Assembly (NCBI GenBank): GCA_964204605.1
Contig: OZ123195.1
Span: 2,429,869-2,493,868, forward strand
DNA: 64,000 nt
Direction of reading: 5' to 3'
From: UBA961 sp014191195
GTDB taxonomy: Bacteria; Bacteroidota; Ignavibacteria; Kapaibacteriales; UBA961
Notes under the pieces: generated by a model
Told to the model about the DNA's origin: nothing
Seen by the model: only the letters and a program-made list of their open reading frames with translations
Database searches by the model: none
In this document: positions 28,158-38,430 of the stretch, in pieces
How the letters are laid out: each line of letters begins with the position of its first letter
How positions within the stretch are numbered: the stretch's first letter is position 1
Position numbers and translations under genes: made by a program

Positions 28158-29552
28158 TTATTCTTTTTCGAATGAATATTTTTTGCCTTGCATTGGCAGC
28201 AAGATTTTCATGCCATCGTGCATAATATTACTGGCAGATGCGGCTAAGGATTCGCAAGCTTCTTGATCTCCATGAAGCAATACTAATAATTTAGGTTGTA
28301 CCTGTTCAATAAAACCTAAAAGATCCTCTTTACAAGCATGAGCACTAAATCTAAAATTTTTGATTGCACATTGTCTTTTTACAGCATGAGGACCAAACAT
28401 AAATTTTTGATTAGGCTCTGAATGAGACAATGCATATCCTGGAGCATCTGGATCTTGCCAACCAATAAAAGCGATGCCATAATTTCTTTTTTGCATCCAA
28501 GAATGCGCTAATTTATAGCTAATTGTTCCTGGGTTCATCATGCCACTAGAAGCAATAACAATAGACGGAGTAGAAAAATAAGGTCCTTTTTCAATATCAT
28601 CATATGGAATATCAATTTGGGGAATATCTGCTATTTCAAATCCAGGCTTAATTCTAGGAGATGTATAGCAATATCTATCTACGATAGCTGATATTTTTTT
28701 TCCCATTCCACCAGAAAAAATTGGCAAAGTTGGAATTAATCCTTTTTGTTGCATTTCAAAAATAATACAAAGAATTTCTTGTGTTTTCCCTAAAGCAAAG
28801 CTTGGAATTAAAATACTTCCATTTTGATTACTAATAGCATTAATGAATTTGGTAAGTTCAGCTTTAGATGTAGCGAAAGATAATTCTTCTGACTCTTTGG
28901 CTCCATTTGTGCTTTCACAAAACAATACATCTATATGATGCTTGGGAAAAGATGCTCCAGGAATCAAAGTTTGTTTTTTGAATTGCACATCTCCTGTATG
29001 AAAAACTGATAAACCATTCCATTCACATAATATACCTGAAGATCCTGGAATATGTCCTGCATCAAAAAAAGTACACTTAACAGGCATAAGGCCTCTTCTG
29101 CCTATAATCTCAAATGGTTCTTTATATGAATATGTTTCGAATACCGTAGAAATATATTCTGCAGTTTCTTTGGTATACAAACTCAAAGCATCTTGTTTAA
29201 ATTGTGATATATCAATCTGCTCTCGAATAAGTTTGTTTGTGTTTTGTAACATTACTGATGTAATATCACGAGTTAAAGCAGTGGTTATCAAGCGCAAATA
29301 TGGTTGTTCTTTTAGAATATAGGGCAAAGCACCAATATGATCTGTGTGTGCATGTGTTATTAATAATGCATCAGTTGGTTCATCTTCAATAGAATGGATT
29401 GAAGGAAAAGCATGAACTGATCTATTTTTGGGATGTAATCCAGCGTCTACTATAATCCCAGTGCCCCCAAAATTAAGAAATGTTGAATTGGCTCCAATTT
29501 GTTCTGCACCACCTAAAACATTAAAGTGTATCATGGGCTTTTGCGATTGCAT
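28158..29552 (-). CDS. MBL-fold/beta-CASP RNA-processing exonuclease
   Basis: A 464-residue metallo-beta-lactamase protein of the beta-CASP group. The metal motif HAHTDH spans residues 67-72; the GHIPGSSGI, FHTGD and C-terminal FSAHA and LLHGD segments complete motifs 2-4 and the beta-CASP motifs. Bacterial members are RNA exonucleases or endonucleases (RNase J / YsH1-like group). Its start overlaps the asnB stop as TAATG. It runs directly into the RidA gene (nine bases). Confidence 0.9.
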   Translation of the reverse strand: MQSQKPMIHFNVLGGAEQIGANSTFLNFGGTGIIVDAGLHPKNRSVHAFPSIHSIEDEPTDALLITHAHTDHIGALPYILKEQPYLRLITTALTRDITSVMLQNTNKLIREQIDISQFKQDALSLYTKETAEYISTVFETYSYKEPFEIIGRRGLMPVKCTFFDAGHIPGSSGILCEWNGLSVFHTGDVQFKKQTLIPGASFPKHHIDVLFCESTNGAKESEELSFATSKAELTKFINAISNQNGSILIPSFALGKTQEILCIIFEMQQKGLIPTLPIFSGGMGKKISAIVDRYCYTSPRIKPGFEIADIPQIDIPYDDIEKGPYFSTPSIVIASSGMMNPGTISYKLAHSWMQKRNYGIAFIGWQDPDAPGYALSHSEPNQKFMFGPHAVKRQCAIKNFRFSAHACKEDLLGFIEQVQPKLLVLLHGDQEACESLAASASNIMHDGMKILLPMQGKKYSFEKE

Positions 29553-31477
29553 TATTTACCCATCCATACTCTATGCCAAAGCGCTAGATTTAAAGCTGTG
29601 TATAAGGCTTTACCATATTTACCCCTGTTATTTTTATGATCTTGCAGCATAACCCTTAGATAACTTTTGTCTAAAATTCCATCTTTTACCAATTGAGAAT
29701 TTAATATTGTATCGGAGGCATATGAAAACCATGGACCTCTTATCCACTCTGCAACAGGAGCCGCAAATCCTTGTTTTTTTCGATAGATAATATCACGAGG
29801 TAAAAGTGGCTCAACTGCTTTTTTGAGTAAATACTTAGTTTCTTGCATTGATTTCATTTTTAAAGATGGATGAATTCTCATAGTATACTCAATCAATCGA
29901 TGGTCTAAAAATGGAACTCGTGCTTCTAAAGAATGTGCCATTGTTATTTTATCAACTCTCATTAATAATAGTTCTGGCAATCTATGTGAAAGTTCAATTC
30001 CTGCAATTCTTTGAGCATAATCTTTGGGATTAATCTGTAATTCCATCATATCTTGATCAAATCTTGTGGGCATTGCATGAACATGTTCGGCAAGATATTT
30101 TGATTGTTTCCCTAATGCTAAACGTAAATGTGTTTTTGTATAATCTACCGCCCCACCTTGATATAAAGGCTCGCCATCTACAGCACGGCGCATATAATCT
30201 AAAGCTAGATATTGTTTAGCAGCCAACATAAAGGGCTTAATGGTATGATATATTAGTTTCTGAACCTTTTTAGGATAGCCTATAAATTGTTTCCAATAAG
30301 AATCATGAAATTGTAAATCTCTTGTCATCCATGGATATCCAATAAACTGCTCATCGCTACCTTCACCAACTTGAATAACGGTAGTGCCAGATTCTTTGGT
30401 TAATTTACTGAGAAAATAAAGTGGAATACACACTGGGTCTCCATTGGGTTCATCTTCGTGCCAAACCAAGTTTTCAAGAATAGGGAAAGCATCTTTATGA
30501 TCTATCAAAATCTCATGATGATTTGTATTGAATAATGAAGCAATAGTTCTGGCATGTTTTAATTCATTGTATTGTTCAAGTTCTCTAAAACCAACTGTAA
30601 ATGAATCAACAGGACGATTCATTAATTCCGACATCAAAGCAACATTCGTACTTGAATCTATACCACCACTTAAAAATACCCCAAATGGTACATCGCTCAT
30701 CATGCGATCTTTTACAGCCTGCCTAAGCAAAACCATAATTTCATCGATAGTTTCTTGTTCATTATGCTGCCAATAATCAGCTTGATGTGTTAAACATTTC
30801 CAATATCGTTTTATAGATAATTCTCCTTGTTTAGACAATATTCCATAATGTCCAGCAGGCAATTTATGAATACCTGCAAACATTGAATCTTTATCGCTAG
30901 ACATCGAAAAGGCAAGATAATTAGCCATTTCTTCATAGTTAACTTGCTTGATTATATCTGGATGCTGAAGTATGGATTTTATTTCTGACCCAAAAACAAA
31001 GATTCCATTATTATGATAATAGTATAAAGGTTTTATGCCAACCCTATCGCGGGCAATAAATAATTTCTTTTCTGAATTATCCCAAATAGCAATTCCCCAC
31101 ATTCCAACCATTTTTGATAATAGATCAATACCATACTCGGCAAATCCATAAAGAATTGTTTCGGTATCTGATTGAGATGTATAGATATATCCTTTTTTTT
31201 CTAAATCGATTCTAAGATCACGATGATTATAAATTTCACCATTAAAAGCAATAGTAAATCTACCATCCGGAGTAGACATTGGTTGATGTCCGGCAGGTGA
31301 TAAATCAATGATAGCTAATCTTCTAAAAGCAAATCCAGCTTCACAATCAGGTGAAATCCATTGTCCTTCATCATCTGGGCCACGATGAGAAATAATATCG
31401 CTCATTGCTTTTAATAATGATTGATTAATCCCTGATGAAGATTTAGCATATTCAATTATGCCAGCTATTCCACACAT
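29552..31477 (-). CDS. asnB: glutamine-hydrolysing asparagine synthase
   Basis: A 641-residue class II amidotransferase. Cys2 (after Met1 removal, MCGIAGII) is the N-terminal nucleophile for glutamine hydrolysis, and RHRGPDDEG-type and FNGEIYNH motifs follow. The synthetase half has the pyrophosphate loop SGGIDSS at residues 270-276. The length (about 640) and the tail with VDKITMAHSLEARVPFLD fit the AsnB/AsnO-like group that includes enzymes modifying peptidoglycan or exopolysaccharide, so free asparagine synthesis is likely but not certain. It lies between ftsW (25 bases) and the beta-CASP gene (1-base overlap). Confidence 0.93.
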   Translation of the reverse strand: MCGIAGIIEYAKSSSGINQSLLKAMSDIISHRGPDDEGQWISPDCEAGFAFRRLAIIDLSPAGHQPMSTPDGRFTIAFNGEIYNHRDLRIDLEKKGYIYTSQSDTETILYGFAEYGIDLLSKMVGMWGIAIWDNSEKKLFIARDRVGIKPLYYYHNNGIFVFGSEIKSILQHPDIIKQVNYEEMANYLAFSMSSDKDSMFAGIHKLPAGHYGILSKQGELSIKRYWKCLTHQADYWQHNEQETIDEIMVLLRQAVKDRMMSDVPFGVFLSGGIDSSTNVALMSELMNRPVDSFTVGFRELEQYNELKHARTIASLFNTNHHEILIDHKDAFPILENLVWHEDEPNGDPVCIPLYFLSKLTKESGTTVIQVGEGSDEQFIGYPWMTRDLQFHDSYWKQFIGYPKKVQKLIYHTIKPFMLAAKQYLALDYMRRAVDGEPLYQGGAVDYTKTHLRLALGKQSKYLAEHVHAMPTRFDQDMMELQINPKDYAQRIAGIELSHRLPELLLMRVDKITMAHSLEARVPFLDHRLIEYTMRIHPSLKMKSMQETKYLLKKAVEPLLPRDIIYRKKQGFAAPVAEWIRGPWFSYASDTILNSQLVKDGILDKSYLRVMLQDHKNNRGKYGKALYTALNLALWHRVWMGK

Positions 31478-31502
31478 AGTAGTTCCACAAATGAAAAGAG
31501 AA

Positions 31503-32621
31503 TTATTTTTTTGCTGGGAATAATCCCGCTTGGGAAGAAATATTTAAGAGTATTCCTACTGCGATAGCTGAAAGAATGACAGCTGTTCCACCATAACTTA
31601 AAAATGGTAATGGTAGTCCAGTTGTAGGTAAAATACCGCAGTTGACGCCTATATTTACAAATGCATAAATAGAAATTGTTATTGTAATACCAAAAGCCAA
31701 TAAGCTACCAAATTTATCTGGAGCATGTTTGGCAATACGTAAACCCCTTAAAGTAAATATGATAAATAAAGCCATTATTAACATTATGCCAATAAAGCCA
31801 TATTCTTCTCCAATAATAGCCGAAATAAAATCGCCATAACTTTCAGGTAAAAATAAATCGCGCATATGGCTTTGGCCAGCCCCAACACCTAAAAATCCAC
31901 CATTACCAAAGGCTAAAATTGCTTGTTTTAATTGATGATTTGAATCTTTGGTTGCTGAGTCAGACCCAATATATGACAATAATCTTTTGACGCGATACGG
32001 AGCACTAATGCCATAAATTGCGATACCAATTCCAGAAAACAATCCAATAAAACCTAGAAATCTTGTCGGGATATTTCCCGCATATAATATCATAATAGAG
32101 ATACAGCCTATAATCGTAGCTGTTGAAAAATTAGGCTGTAAGAATATCAAACCGCATACAATTCCAATTGATAGTAAAGCTGGTACAATACCCTCTTTAA
32201 AATTGTTTAATCTATCTTGATTATCTGAAAGCCATGCTGCTAAAAAAATCACTAATGCAAATTTTGCAAATTCAGAAGGTTGAAAAGAGAATGCACCAAG
32301 ATTTAACCATCTTGATGCTCCTTTCATTTTAGAACCCATCACAAATACAAGTAATAATAATGATATACCTGAATATAAAATCTTCTTATTCATAGACTTA
32401 TATCTATGATAGTCTATTCTTGAAATTAAAATTGTAATAGCTAAAGCAACGAATACTCTTAATACTTGTGACATTAAAAATTTTTCACTTGAACCATATT
32501 TAGTAAATCCTATCGTAGAGCTTGCACTGTATACAATGGGAACACTAAACATTAATAATGCAGTCATAATAAGAAGAATAAGCCAATCTAATCTTCCAGG
32601 TATTTCAGATTCTTTTGTCAT
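31503..32621 (-). CDS. ftsW: FtsW/RodA-family peptidoglycan glycosyltransferase
   Basis: A 372-residue SEDS polytopic membrane protein with about ten transmembrane segments. The family marks are visible: LNLGAFSFQPSEFAKFALVI, the KQAILAFGNGGFLGVGAGQS loop, FISAIIGEEYGFIG and GLPLPFLSYGG near the end. It polymerises lipid II during division (FtsW) or elongation (RodA); FtsW is preferred from the GNGG...GAGQS loop, but the division cluster (murG, murC, ftsZ) is not nearby. Its start overlaps the preceding PLP enzyme's stop by four bases, so it is translationally coupled to a sulfur-metabolism gene. Confidence 0.9.
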   Translation of the reverse strand: MTKESEIPGRLDWLILLIMTALLMFSVPIVYSASSTIGFTKYGSSEKFLMSQVLRVFVALAITILISRIDYHRYKSMNKKILYSGISLLLLVFVMGSKMKGASRWLNLGAFSFQPSEFAKFALVIFLAAWLSDNQDRLNNFKEGIVPALLSIGIVCGLIFLQPNFSTATIIGCISIMILYAGNIPTRFLGFIGLFSGIGIAIYGISAPYRVKRLLSYIGSDSATKDSNHQLKQAILAFGNGGFLGVGAGQSHMRDLFLPESYGDFISAIIGEEYGFIGIMLIMALFIIFTLRGLRIAKHAPDKFGSLLAFGITITISIYAFVNIGVNCGILPTTGLPLPFLSYGGTAVILSAIAVGILLNISSQAGLFPAKK

Positions 32622-33790
32622 ATTTCTTTTAATGCAAAGGATAAATCATTGATTAAATCTTCAATATTCTCTATTCCGACAGACAGCCTTAATAGATTGT
32701 CTTTAATACCATAAGATTGCCGTCCATGTTCTCCAATGAGTTTATGAGAAGTAAGTGCAGGAGAAGTAATTAATGATTCTACTCCACCAAGACTACCAGC
32801 AGGAATGATAATATTGAGTGAATCTAGAAAACGGGATATTGCAGATTTATCTTCATTCTTCAGTTCAAAAGACATCATGCCGCCAAATCCATGCATTTGC
32901 TCTTTTGCTATTATATGCCCTGGATGAGTAATAAGTCCTGGAAAATATACTGTACTTATAGCGGGATGATCCTGTAAATAATGGGCAATTTCCATTGCAT
33001 TATGATTTTGTTTTTCAACTCTGATAGCAAGTGTTTTCATGCTTCTTTCTAATAATGCTAAATCACTTGCATTAAGAGAACACCCATACATTGTACCTAA
33101 TAATCTACATTGTTCAATTATGTCTGATGAACCAGCTAATGCCCCCGCACAAAAATCGCTATGTCCACCAAGATATTTAGTTGCACTATGCATAATTAAA
33201 TCACACCCTAATTGAGCTGGATTCTGATTGATAGGTGAAGCAAAAGTATTATCAATCATTGTTTTTATATTACAATGTTTTGCAATATGAGTTACAGACT
33301 TAATATCAATAATATTAAGCAAAGGATTAGAAGGTGTCTCAATATATATTAATGCTGTTTGTTCAATAATTGCTTCTTTTAGTTCATTAATTTTAGTGGC
33401 ATCTACAAAGGTGTAGGAAATATTTCTTTTTGGTAATTCTTGCTCTATAAGTGCTAGTGTACCACCATAGAGATCTTTTTGAAATACTATATGTTCTCCA
33501 GGCTTAACCAAAGCCATAATGCCAATAGCAATAGCTGCCATGCCAGAGCTTAGTAATAAAGCTTTTTCGGTGCCTTCTAAAGTTGCTAATTTTTTAGCAA
33601 CAGCATCATTATTTGGAGTATTGAAATTTCTTGGATATCGAATATCTTTCGTTCTATAATCTATAGCAGAAGAAGGAAAAATCGGAGTATTCACACCTCC
33701 ACTTATTGGGTCTCTTAAAGTGCCTGCATGAACACAAGAAGTGCTGGGTGAATATGTATAATCTGAGTTGCGGGTATTTGATTGTTTCAT
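32618..33790 (-). CDS. PLP-dependent trans-sulfuration enzyme (cystathionine gamma-synthase/lyase family)
   Basis: A 390-residue fold-type I enzyme. The PLP lysine is Lys205 in HSATKYLGGHSD; the YxR motif (Tyr52-Pro-Arg54) from the partner subunit and the EGTEKALLLSSGMAAI segment are present. Members interconvert cysteine, cystathionine and methionine precursors. The sequence does not decide between synthase and lyase. It is the promoter-proximal gene of the seven-gene minus-strand run. A second family member is at 54292-55461. Confidence 0.9.
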   Translation of the reverse strand: MKQSNTRNSDYTYSPSTSCVHAGTLRDPISGGVNTPIFPSSAIDYRTKDIRYPRNFNTPNNDAVAKKLATLEGTEKALLLSSGMAAIAIGIMALVKPGEHIVFQKDLYGGTLALIEQELPKRNISYTFVDATKINELKEAIIEQTALIYIETPSNPLLNIIDIKSVTHIAKHCNIKTMIDNTFASPINQNPAQLGCDLIMHSATKYLGGHSDFCAGALAGSSDIIEQCRLLGTMYGCSLNASDLALLERSMKTLAIRVEKQNHNAMEIAHYLQDHPAISTVYFPGLITHPGHIIAKEQMHGFGGMMSFELKNEDKSAISRFLDSLNIIIPAGSLGGVESLITSPALTSHKLIGEHGRQSYGIKDNLLRLSVGIENIEDLINDLSFALKEI

Positions 33791-33917
33791 TTGATCTATA
33801 AGAGATTATTTTAGTAACAAAAATAAGGAGAACACCTGCTTTTTTTCTCTTTATTCATAAAAAATTGAGGCGATTTTTCAATCTACTCATATTTTTCACG
33901 TATGTATCGAAACTTTT

Positions 33918-34622
33918 ATGAAAGTATCTTCTATTCTAAGCATAATTTTTATTCTGATGTCTTGCTCTGATATCTCAAAAAAAACAGAAATCAATACGAT
34001 TGTCCCACTTGAAAAACAATCAGCTATTCATACAATTAATCCTTATGATTCCCTGCTAATTCCACTTTCGGAGGGAAATATGTGGTTTTTTGATATTTCA
34101 TATCAGGATATTTCAACTGGCAGATTTCTAGAGCCTAATCAAGAATTTCCATTTCCTCAGGCAGATACTTTATATGTACATGGAAGTACTCAATTAGATA
34201 GTAGTCCTTGCTCATTAATCAGAACATTATCTGTGCAAAAAGGTGGCACTTGGTATACTCCTCGTGAAAAAGGAATATATAGTTGGGCGCAAGACCCACA
34301 AGACACTACTTCTTTGCCTGTATTTAGTCTTACATATAAATATCCTGCTTATAAAAATGAGAAATACAGTACAAATGGAGTATATGTAATTGTAAAAGAT
34401 ACTGCAGCCTTGATATCAGTGCCAGCAGGTACTTTTACTTGCTATCATTATTTCTCTAAAACTCCAGGACCAAATGGTGGCATATTCGAAAACAATGTAT
34501 GGCTTTCTAAAGGGATTGGCATGATAAAAAACGAATCTGTATTATTGACAAAAGGGATAAATCCGGTAAGGAGAATTGTCCAATTAAGAAAATATTTACA
34601 TTCAAATTCTGCTTCAAGATAA
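33918..34622 (+). CDS. lipoprotein of unknown function
   Basis: A 234-residue exported protein with lipid Cys at residue 16 (FILMSC). The mature part is predicted mostly beta. The stretch VPAGTFTCYHYF followed by WLSKGIGMIKNES resembles a recurring pattern in outer-membrane-associated lipoproteins of this bacterial group, but I cannot name a family. It precedes the TldD/PmbA-like gene by about 80 bases and could be co-expressed with it. Confidence 0.7.
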   Translation: MKVSSILSIIFILMSCSDISKKTEINTIVPLEKQSAIHTINPYDSLLIPLSEGNMWFFDISYQDISTGRFLEPNQEFPFPQADTLYVHGSTQLDSSPCSLIRTLSVQKGGTWYTPREKGIYSWAQDPQDTTSLPVFSLTYKYPAYKNEKYSTNGVYVIVKDTAALISVPAGTFTCYHYFSKTPGPNGGIFENNVWLSKGIGMIKNESVLLTKGINPVRRIVQLRKYLHSNSASR

Positions 34623-34703
34623 TTGTACCCAATCAGGTTTGTATCTTTGTAATGGTATAAATACATATAATCATTGTTTTTTTCTGTTTTCTAAGATTAT
34701 TTC

Positions 34704-36476
34704 ATGTCACTACATTCTATCTATATTTCATTGCTATTGCTAATTTATCCTGTAGCAACTACGTTCTCTGCAATATCTCATCAAGAACTTATCAGGGCGA
34801 TGAGAGATGAAATACAAAGATCTGTGCAAAAATTGCATGTTAATAATCTTCAAAAGCCATATTATCTTGAATATACAATCACATTGCGTCATACAGAATC
34901 TTCAAAAGCTACTTTAGGTGGATTGGTATCAACTAAAGATATAGAAGGAGCATCAATTACTGTGGGAATAAGGGTAGGTAATGAGAAATTTGATAATACA
35001 AATTACTTTGATGCTGCTTTAGGTTTTTTTGGTAGCGGAGATGATGAAGAATCCTTTAAAAATAGGCGAATTCCTTTAGAGCCTGATTATAGTTCTCTTC
35101 GACGAGAATTATGGTTAGCAACAGATGCGTGTTATAAACAATGCGCAGAACTATACTCCAAAAAAGAAGCTTCATTAAAAAATAGATTAAGAACAGACAC
35201 AACACCTGATTTTACATTAATGCCTCCTGCAATTATTGCAGATACTTCTTCATTTTCAAATGTTAATTTTTCTGACTATCAAGATCTAGTCAAAAAATTA
35301 TCATCAATTTTTATCAATTATCCACAGATTTCTTTGAGTTCTGTTAGTGCTGAGTTTTTGCCAGAAACCATCTTATATGTAAATAGCGAAGGTAGAGAAT
35401 ATGTCAAAACTAAGCAGATGATTGGAATAGAAGTTGTAGCATCTACGCAATGTAAAGATGGTATGCCTATAGCGTCAGCATACCATTGTTATGCTAATTC
35501 AGCAAAGGAATTACCAAATAATGATTCATTATTTAGGGCTACAGAGCAAACAGCTCAATCTCTTGTTTCAGCATCTGAAGCACAATCATTATCAGAGCCA
35601 TATTCAGGCCCTATACTCTTTGAAGGACAAGCCGCTGCAGAAGTATTTGCTCAGATATTTGCTCCTCATCTTATTGCTCAAAGGCCTCCTTTAACAGAGA
35701 GAGGAGTTCAAGATAATGAAAGAAATTCTGCTTTTCAGAATAAAATTGGTGGTCGAGTTTTACCAGAGTTTTTGTCTGTTCAAGATAATCCATTAATGTC
35801 TTCTAATGGCTCTTCATCTTTAATAGGATCATATCGTATTGATGATGAAGGAATACCAGCACAAACAATTTCGATTATTGAAAAAGGATATTTGAAAACA
35901 TTGTTAAGTGGCAGAACACCTACAAAAAGAGTGAAAGCATCTAATGGGCATTCACGAGGTGGTGCCCCAATTTTTAGTGTCTTACACCTAATGAGTGTTG
36001 ATAAAAAGAAAGAAGGTGAATCTGAAGCTTTAAAAAAACGAATGCTTAAGCTATGTAAAGACCGTGATTTACCATATGGAATAATCGTAAAAAAAGTATT
36101 GAATATAAATGTATTATATACTGTGCTCTATGAACAAACTTCTGGGGAATTCCCATATGCACAAGGTGATTCTAAATTGACAGTATTAGAAGCATATCGA
36201 ATATATCCCGATGGTAAAGAAGAAAGAATCAGAGGCTCTGAAATAGCTGGAATTTCACCTGCTACTTTTAAAGATATTTTGATGATAGGAAAAAAACATC
36301 ATCCATATAATTATCTTGCACCTGCTGTTGTATCAGCATTTATGACAGGTGGATCTCAATTTGTTTCAGCATCTCTGTTGGTTCCCGATATATTATTTGA
36401 AGACATTGAGTTAACTCCATTAGAAGGTGATTTTCCTAAACCACCTTTCTTGTCATTCCCTTCGGCACATCAATAG
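34704..36476 (+). CDS. exported TldD/PmbA-like protein without the HExxxH motif
   Basis: A 590-residue protein with a signal peptide (about 1-22) and a TldD/PmbA fold: the ELIRAMRDEIQRSV start, a long middle and the C-terminal block around residues 350-420 (DDEGIPAQTISIIEKG, then LLSGRTPTKR). In TldD the zinc motif is HExxxH; here the matching place reads EGQAAAEVFAQIFAPHL, with no such motif. Together with the signal peptide this suggests an inactive or differently acting relative outside the cytoplasm. The family call is solid at the C-terminal part, weaker at the N-terminal part. Confidence 0.82.
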   Translation: MSLHSIYISLLLLIYPVATTFSAISHQELIRAMRDEIQRSVQKLHVNNLQKPYYLEYTITLRHTESSKATLGGLVSTKDIEGASITVGIRVGNEKFDNTNYFDAALGFFGSGDDEESFKNRRIPLEPDYSSLRRELWLATDACYKQCAELYSKKEASLKNRLRTDTTPDFTLMPPAIIADTSSFSNVNFSDYQDLVKKLSSIFINYPQISLSSVSAEFLPETILYVNSEGREYVKTKQMIGIEVVASTQCKDGMPIASAYHCYANSAKELPNNDSLFRATEQTAQSLVSASEAQSLSEPYSGPILFEGQAAAEVFAQIFAPHLIAQRPPLTERGVQDNERNSAFQNKIGGRVLPEFLSVQDNPLMSSNGSSSLIGSYRIDDEGIPAQTISIIEKGYLKTLLSGRTPTKRVKASNGHSRGGAPIFSVLHLMSVDKKKEGESEALKKRMLKLCKDRDLPYGIIVKKVLNINVLYTVLYEQTSGEFPYAQGDSKLTVLEAYRIYPDGKEERIRGSEIAGISPATFKDILMIGKKHHPYNYLAPAVVSAFMTGGSQFVSASLLVPDILFEDIELTPLEGDFPKPPFLSFPSAHQ

Positions 36477-36548
36477 AACTTTTTCTGATAGTATTGAGTT
36501 TTGATTATTATATTTTTCAAATGTACATTGTGGAACTTGGAAATAAAA

Positions 36549-38216
36549 ATGGCTTCAAGAATAATTAAATCTCCTCATGGCTCGCAATTAACCTGCAAAA
36601 ACTGGCAGATTGAAGCTGCATATAGAATGATTCAAAATAATTTAGACCCATCAGTAGCAGAACATCCTGAAAAGCTAATTGTTTATGGTGGCCTTGGCAA
36701 AGCTGCTAGAAATTGGGATTCTTTAGATGCAATTTTGGATTCTTTAAAACATATGAATCCAGATGAAACCCTGCTTGTGCAATCTGGTAAGCCTGTTGGT
36801 ATTGTACCAACACATGAACAAGCGCCAAGGGTAATTATTGCTAATTCTAATTTAGTAGGTAAATGGGCTAATTGGGATGAATTCCGTCGATTAGATGAAT
36901 TAGGCCTGATGATGTATGGTCAAATGACAGCTGGAAGTTGGATATATATTGGAACCCAAGGCATTGTTCAAGGAACATATGAAACATTTGCTGAATGTGC
37001 CCGACAACATTTTGGCGGAGATTTGTTTGGAACTTTTATACTTACCGCTGGATTAGGTGGTATGGGCGGTGCTCAACCACTAGCTGCTACTTTTAATGGA
37101 GCAGTTGCACTATGTATAGAGATCGATGAATCTAGAATCGATAAACGTATAAAAGACGGATATTGCGATGTCAAACTTTCTTCTTTAACAGAAGCCCTTA
37201 CACTTGTAGAAAACTGTAAGAAAAATCGTACAGCTTTGTCAATAGGATTAATTGGAAATGCTGCAGAAATTTTACCTGAAATGCTACATCGTGGAATAAT
37301 TCCCGATATCGTTACAGATCAAACTGCTGCCCACGATCCTTTACATGGTTATTATCCAGCAGGACTATCAAAAGAAGAAGCAGATATTCTGAGAGTTGAA
37401 GATCCTAATGAATATCTTAAAAAAAGTTATCACTCTATCGGCGAACATGTTAAAGCAATGATTGCATTCCAAAAAGCTGGATCTATTGTTTTTGATTATG
37501 GAAATAATATAAGGGGCATAGCAAAAGATAATGCGGGTGTTCACAATGCTTTCGATTTTCCAGGATTTGTTCCAGCTTATGTAAGACAATTATTCTGTGA
37601 TGGTAATGGCCCCTTTAGATGGGTGGCCCTTTCTGGAGATCCTGAAGATATTGCTGTAACCGATGATGCCATTATGGGTTTATTCCCTCATAATGATGGC
37701 CTTCATAGATGGATTAAAAATGCTCAAAGTAGCATTGGTTATCAAGGCCTACCAGCCCGAATATGCTGGCTTAGCTATGGAGAAAGAGCAAAAGCAGGGA
37801 AACTATTTAATGATTTAGTTGCTTCTGGTAAAGTATCTGCTCCAATAGTTATTGGAAGAGATCATCTAGATTGTGGCTCGGTTGCTTCTCCTTTTCGAGA
37901 AACAGAATCTATGCTTGATGGCTCTGATGCAATTGCAGATTGGGTGTACCTTAATTTTGCTCTAAATACTCTTGGAGGTGCAACTTGGGTTTCTCTTCAT
38001 CAAGGTGGAGGAGTTGGCATGGGCTTATCGTTACACTCCGGAATGGTTATTGTTGCTGATGGAACCAAAGATGCAGAAAAAAGACTTAACAGAGTATTAA
38101 CATATGATCCACTCATGGGAATTCTAAGGCATACAGATGCAGGATATTCAAGAGCGATCTCTAATGCTAAAAACTTTGGCATAAAAATTCCTTTGGTACC
38201 TATAACAAGAGATTAA
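36549..38216 (+). CDS. hutU: urocanate hydratase
   Basis: A 555-residue enzyme of histidine degradation that converts urocanate to 4-imidazolone-5-propionate with tightly bound NAD+. The start was moved from a TTG at 36501 to the ATG at 36549 (MASRIIKSPHGSQ), because urocanases are about 555 residues long. The NAD-binding segment GLGGMGGAQPLAATFNGA and the GLPARICWLSYGER region, with its conserved Cys, are intact. No hutH, hutI or hutG is in the window, so the hut genes are not clustered here. Confidence 0.96.
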   Translation: MASRIIKSPHGSQLTCKNWQIEAAYRMIQNNLDPSVAEHPEKLIVYGGLGKAARNWDSLDAILDSLKHMNPDETLLVQSGKPVGIVPTHEQAPRVIIANSNLVGKWANWDEFRRLDELGLMMYGQMTAGSWIYIGTQGIVQGTYETFAECARQHFGGDLFGTFILTAGLGGMGGAQPLAATFNGAVALCIEIDESRIDKRIKDGYCDVKLSSLTEALTLVENCKKNRTALSIGLIGNAAEILPEMLHRGIIPDIVTDQTAAHDPLHGYYPAGLSKEEADILRVEDPNEYLKKSYHSIGEHVKAMIAFQKAGSIVFDYGNNIRGIAKDNAGVHNAFDFPGFVPAYVRQLFCDGNGPFRWVALSGDPEDIAVTDDAIMGLFPHNDGLHRWIKNAQSSIGYQGLPARICWLSYGERAKAGKLFNDLVASGKVSAPIVIGRDHLDCGSVASPFRETESMLDGSDAIADWVYLNFALNTLGGATWVSLHQGGGVGMGLSLHSGMVIVADGTKDAEKRLNRVLTYDPLMGILRHTDAGYSRAISNAKNFGIKIPLVPITRD

Positions 38217-38430
38217 TGACAAAGCCTGTAAATATGACAGGCCAAATATGACAAAAAGTTATATCAATAGTTAAACCCAAGTCAAATTGTCACACTCTTA
38301 ATACATGACATACATGATTTCTTCACTTTTACAGGATTGAATGGTACAAATTTGTTACTGCTTTTATGTGGTTGGCATATAGCCACCAAATAGTTCACAT
38401 CATTTTTTTACATTTTTTTAGTTCAATACT

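Noticed and set aside
36501..36548. TTG start of hutU
   Set aside because: It adds 16 residues not expected for urocanase; the ATG at 36549 matches the family.
38224..38242. GCCTGT/ACAGGC hairpin after hutU
   Set aside because: There is no T tract after it, so I do not call a terminator.
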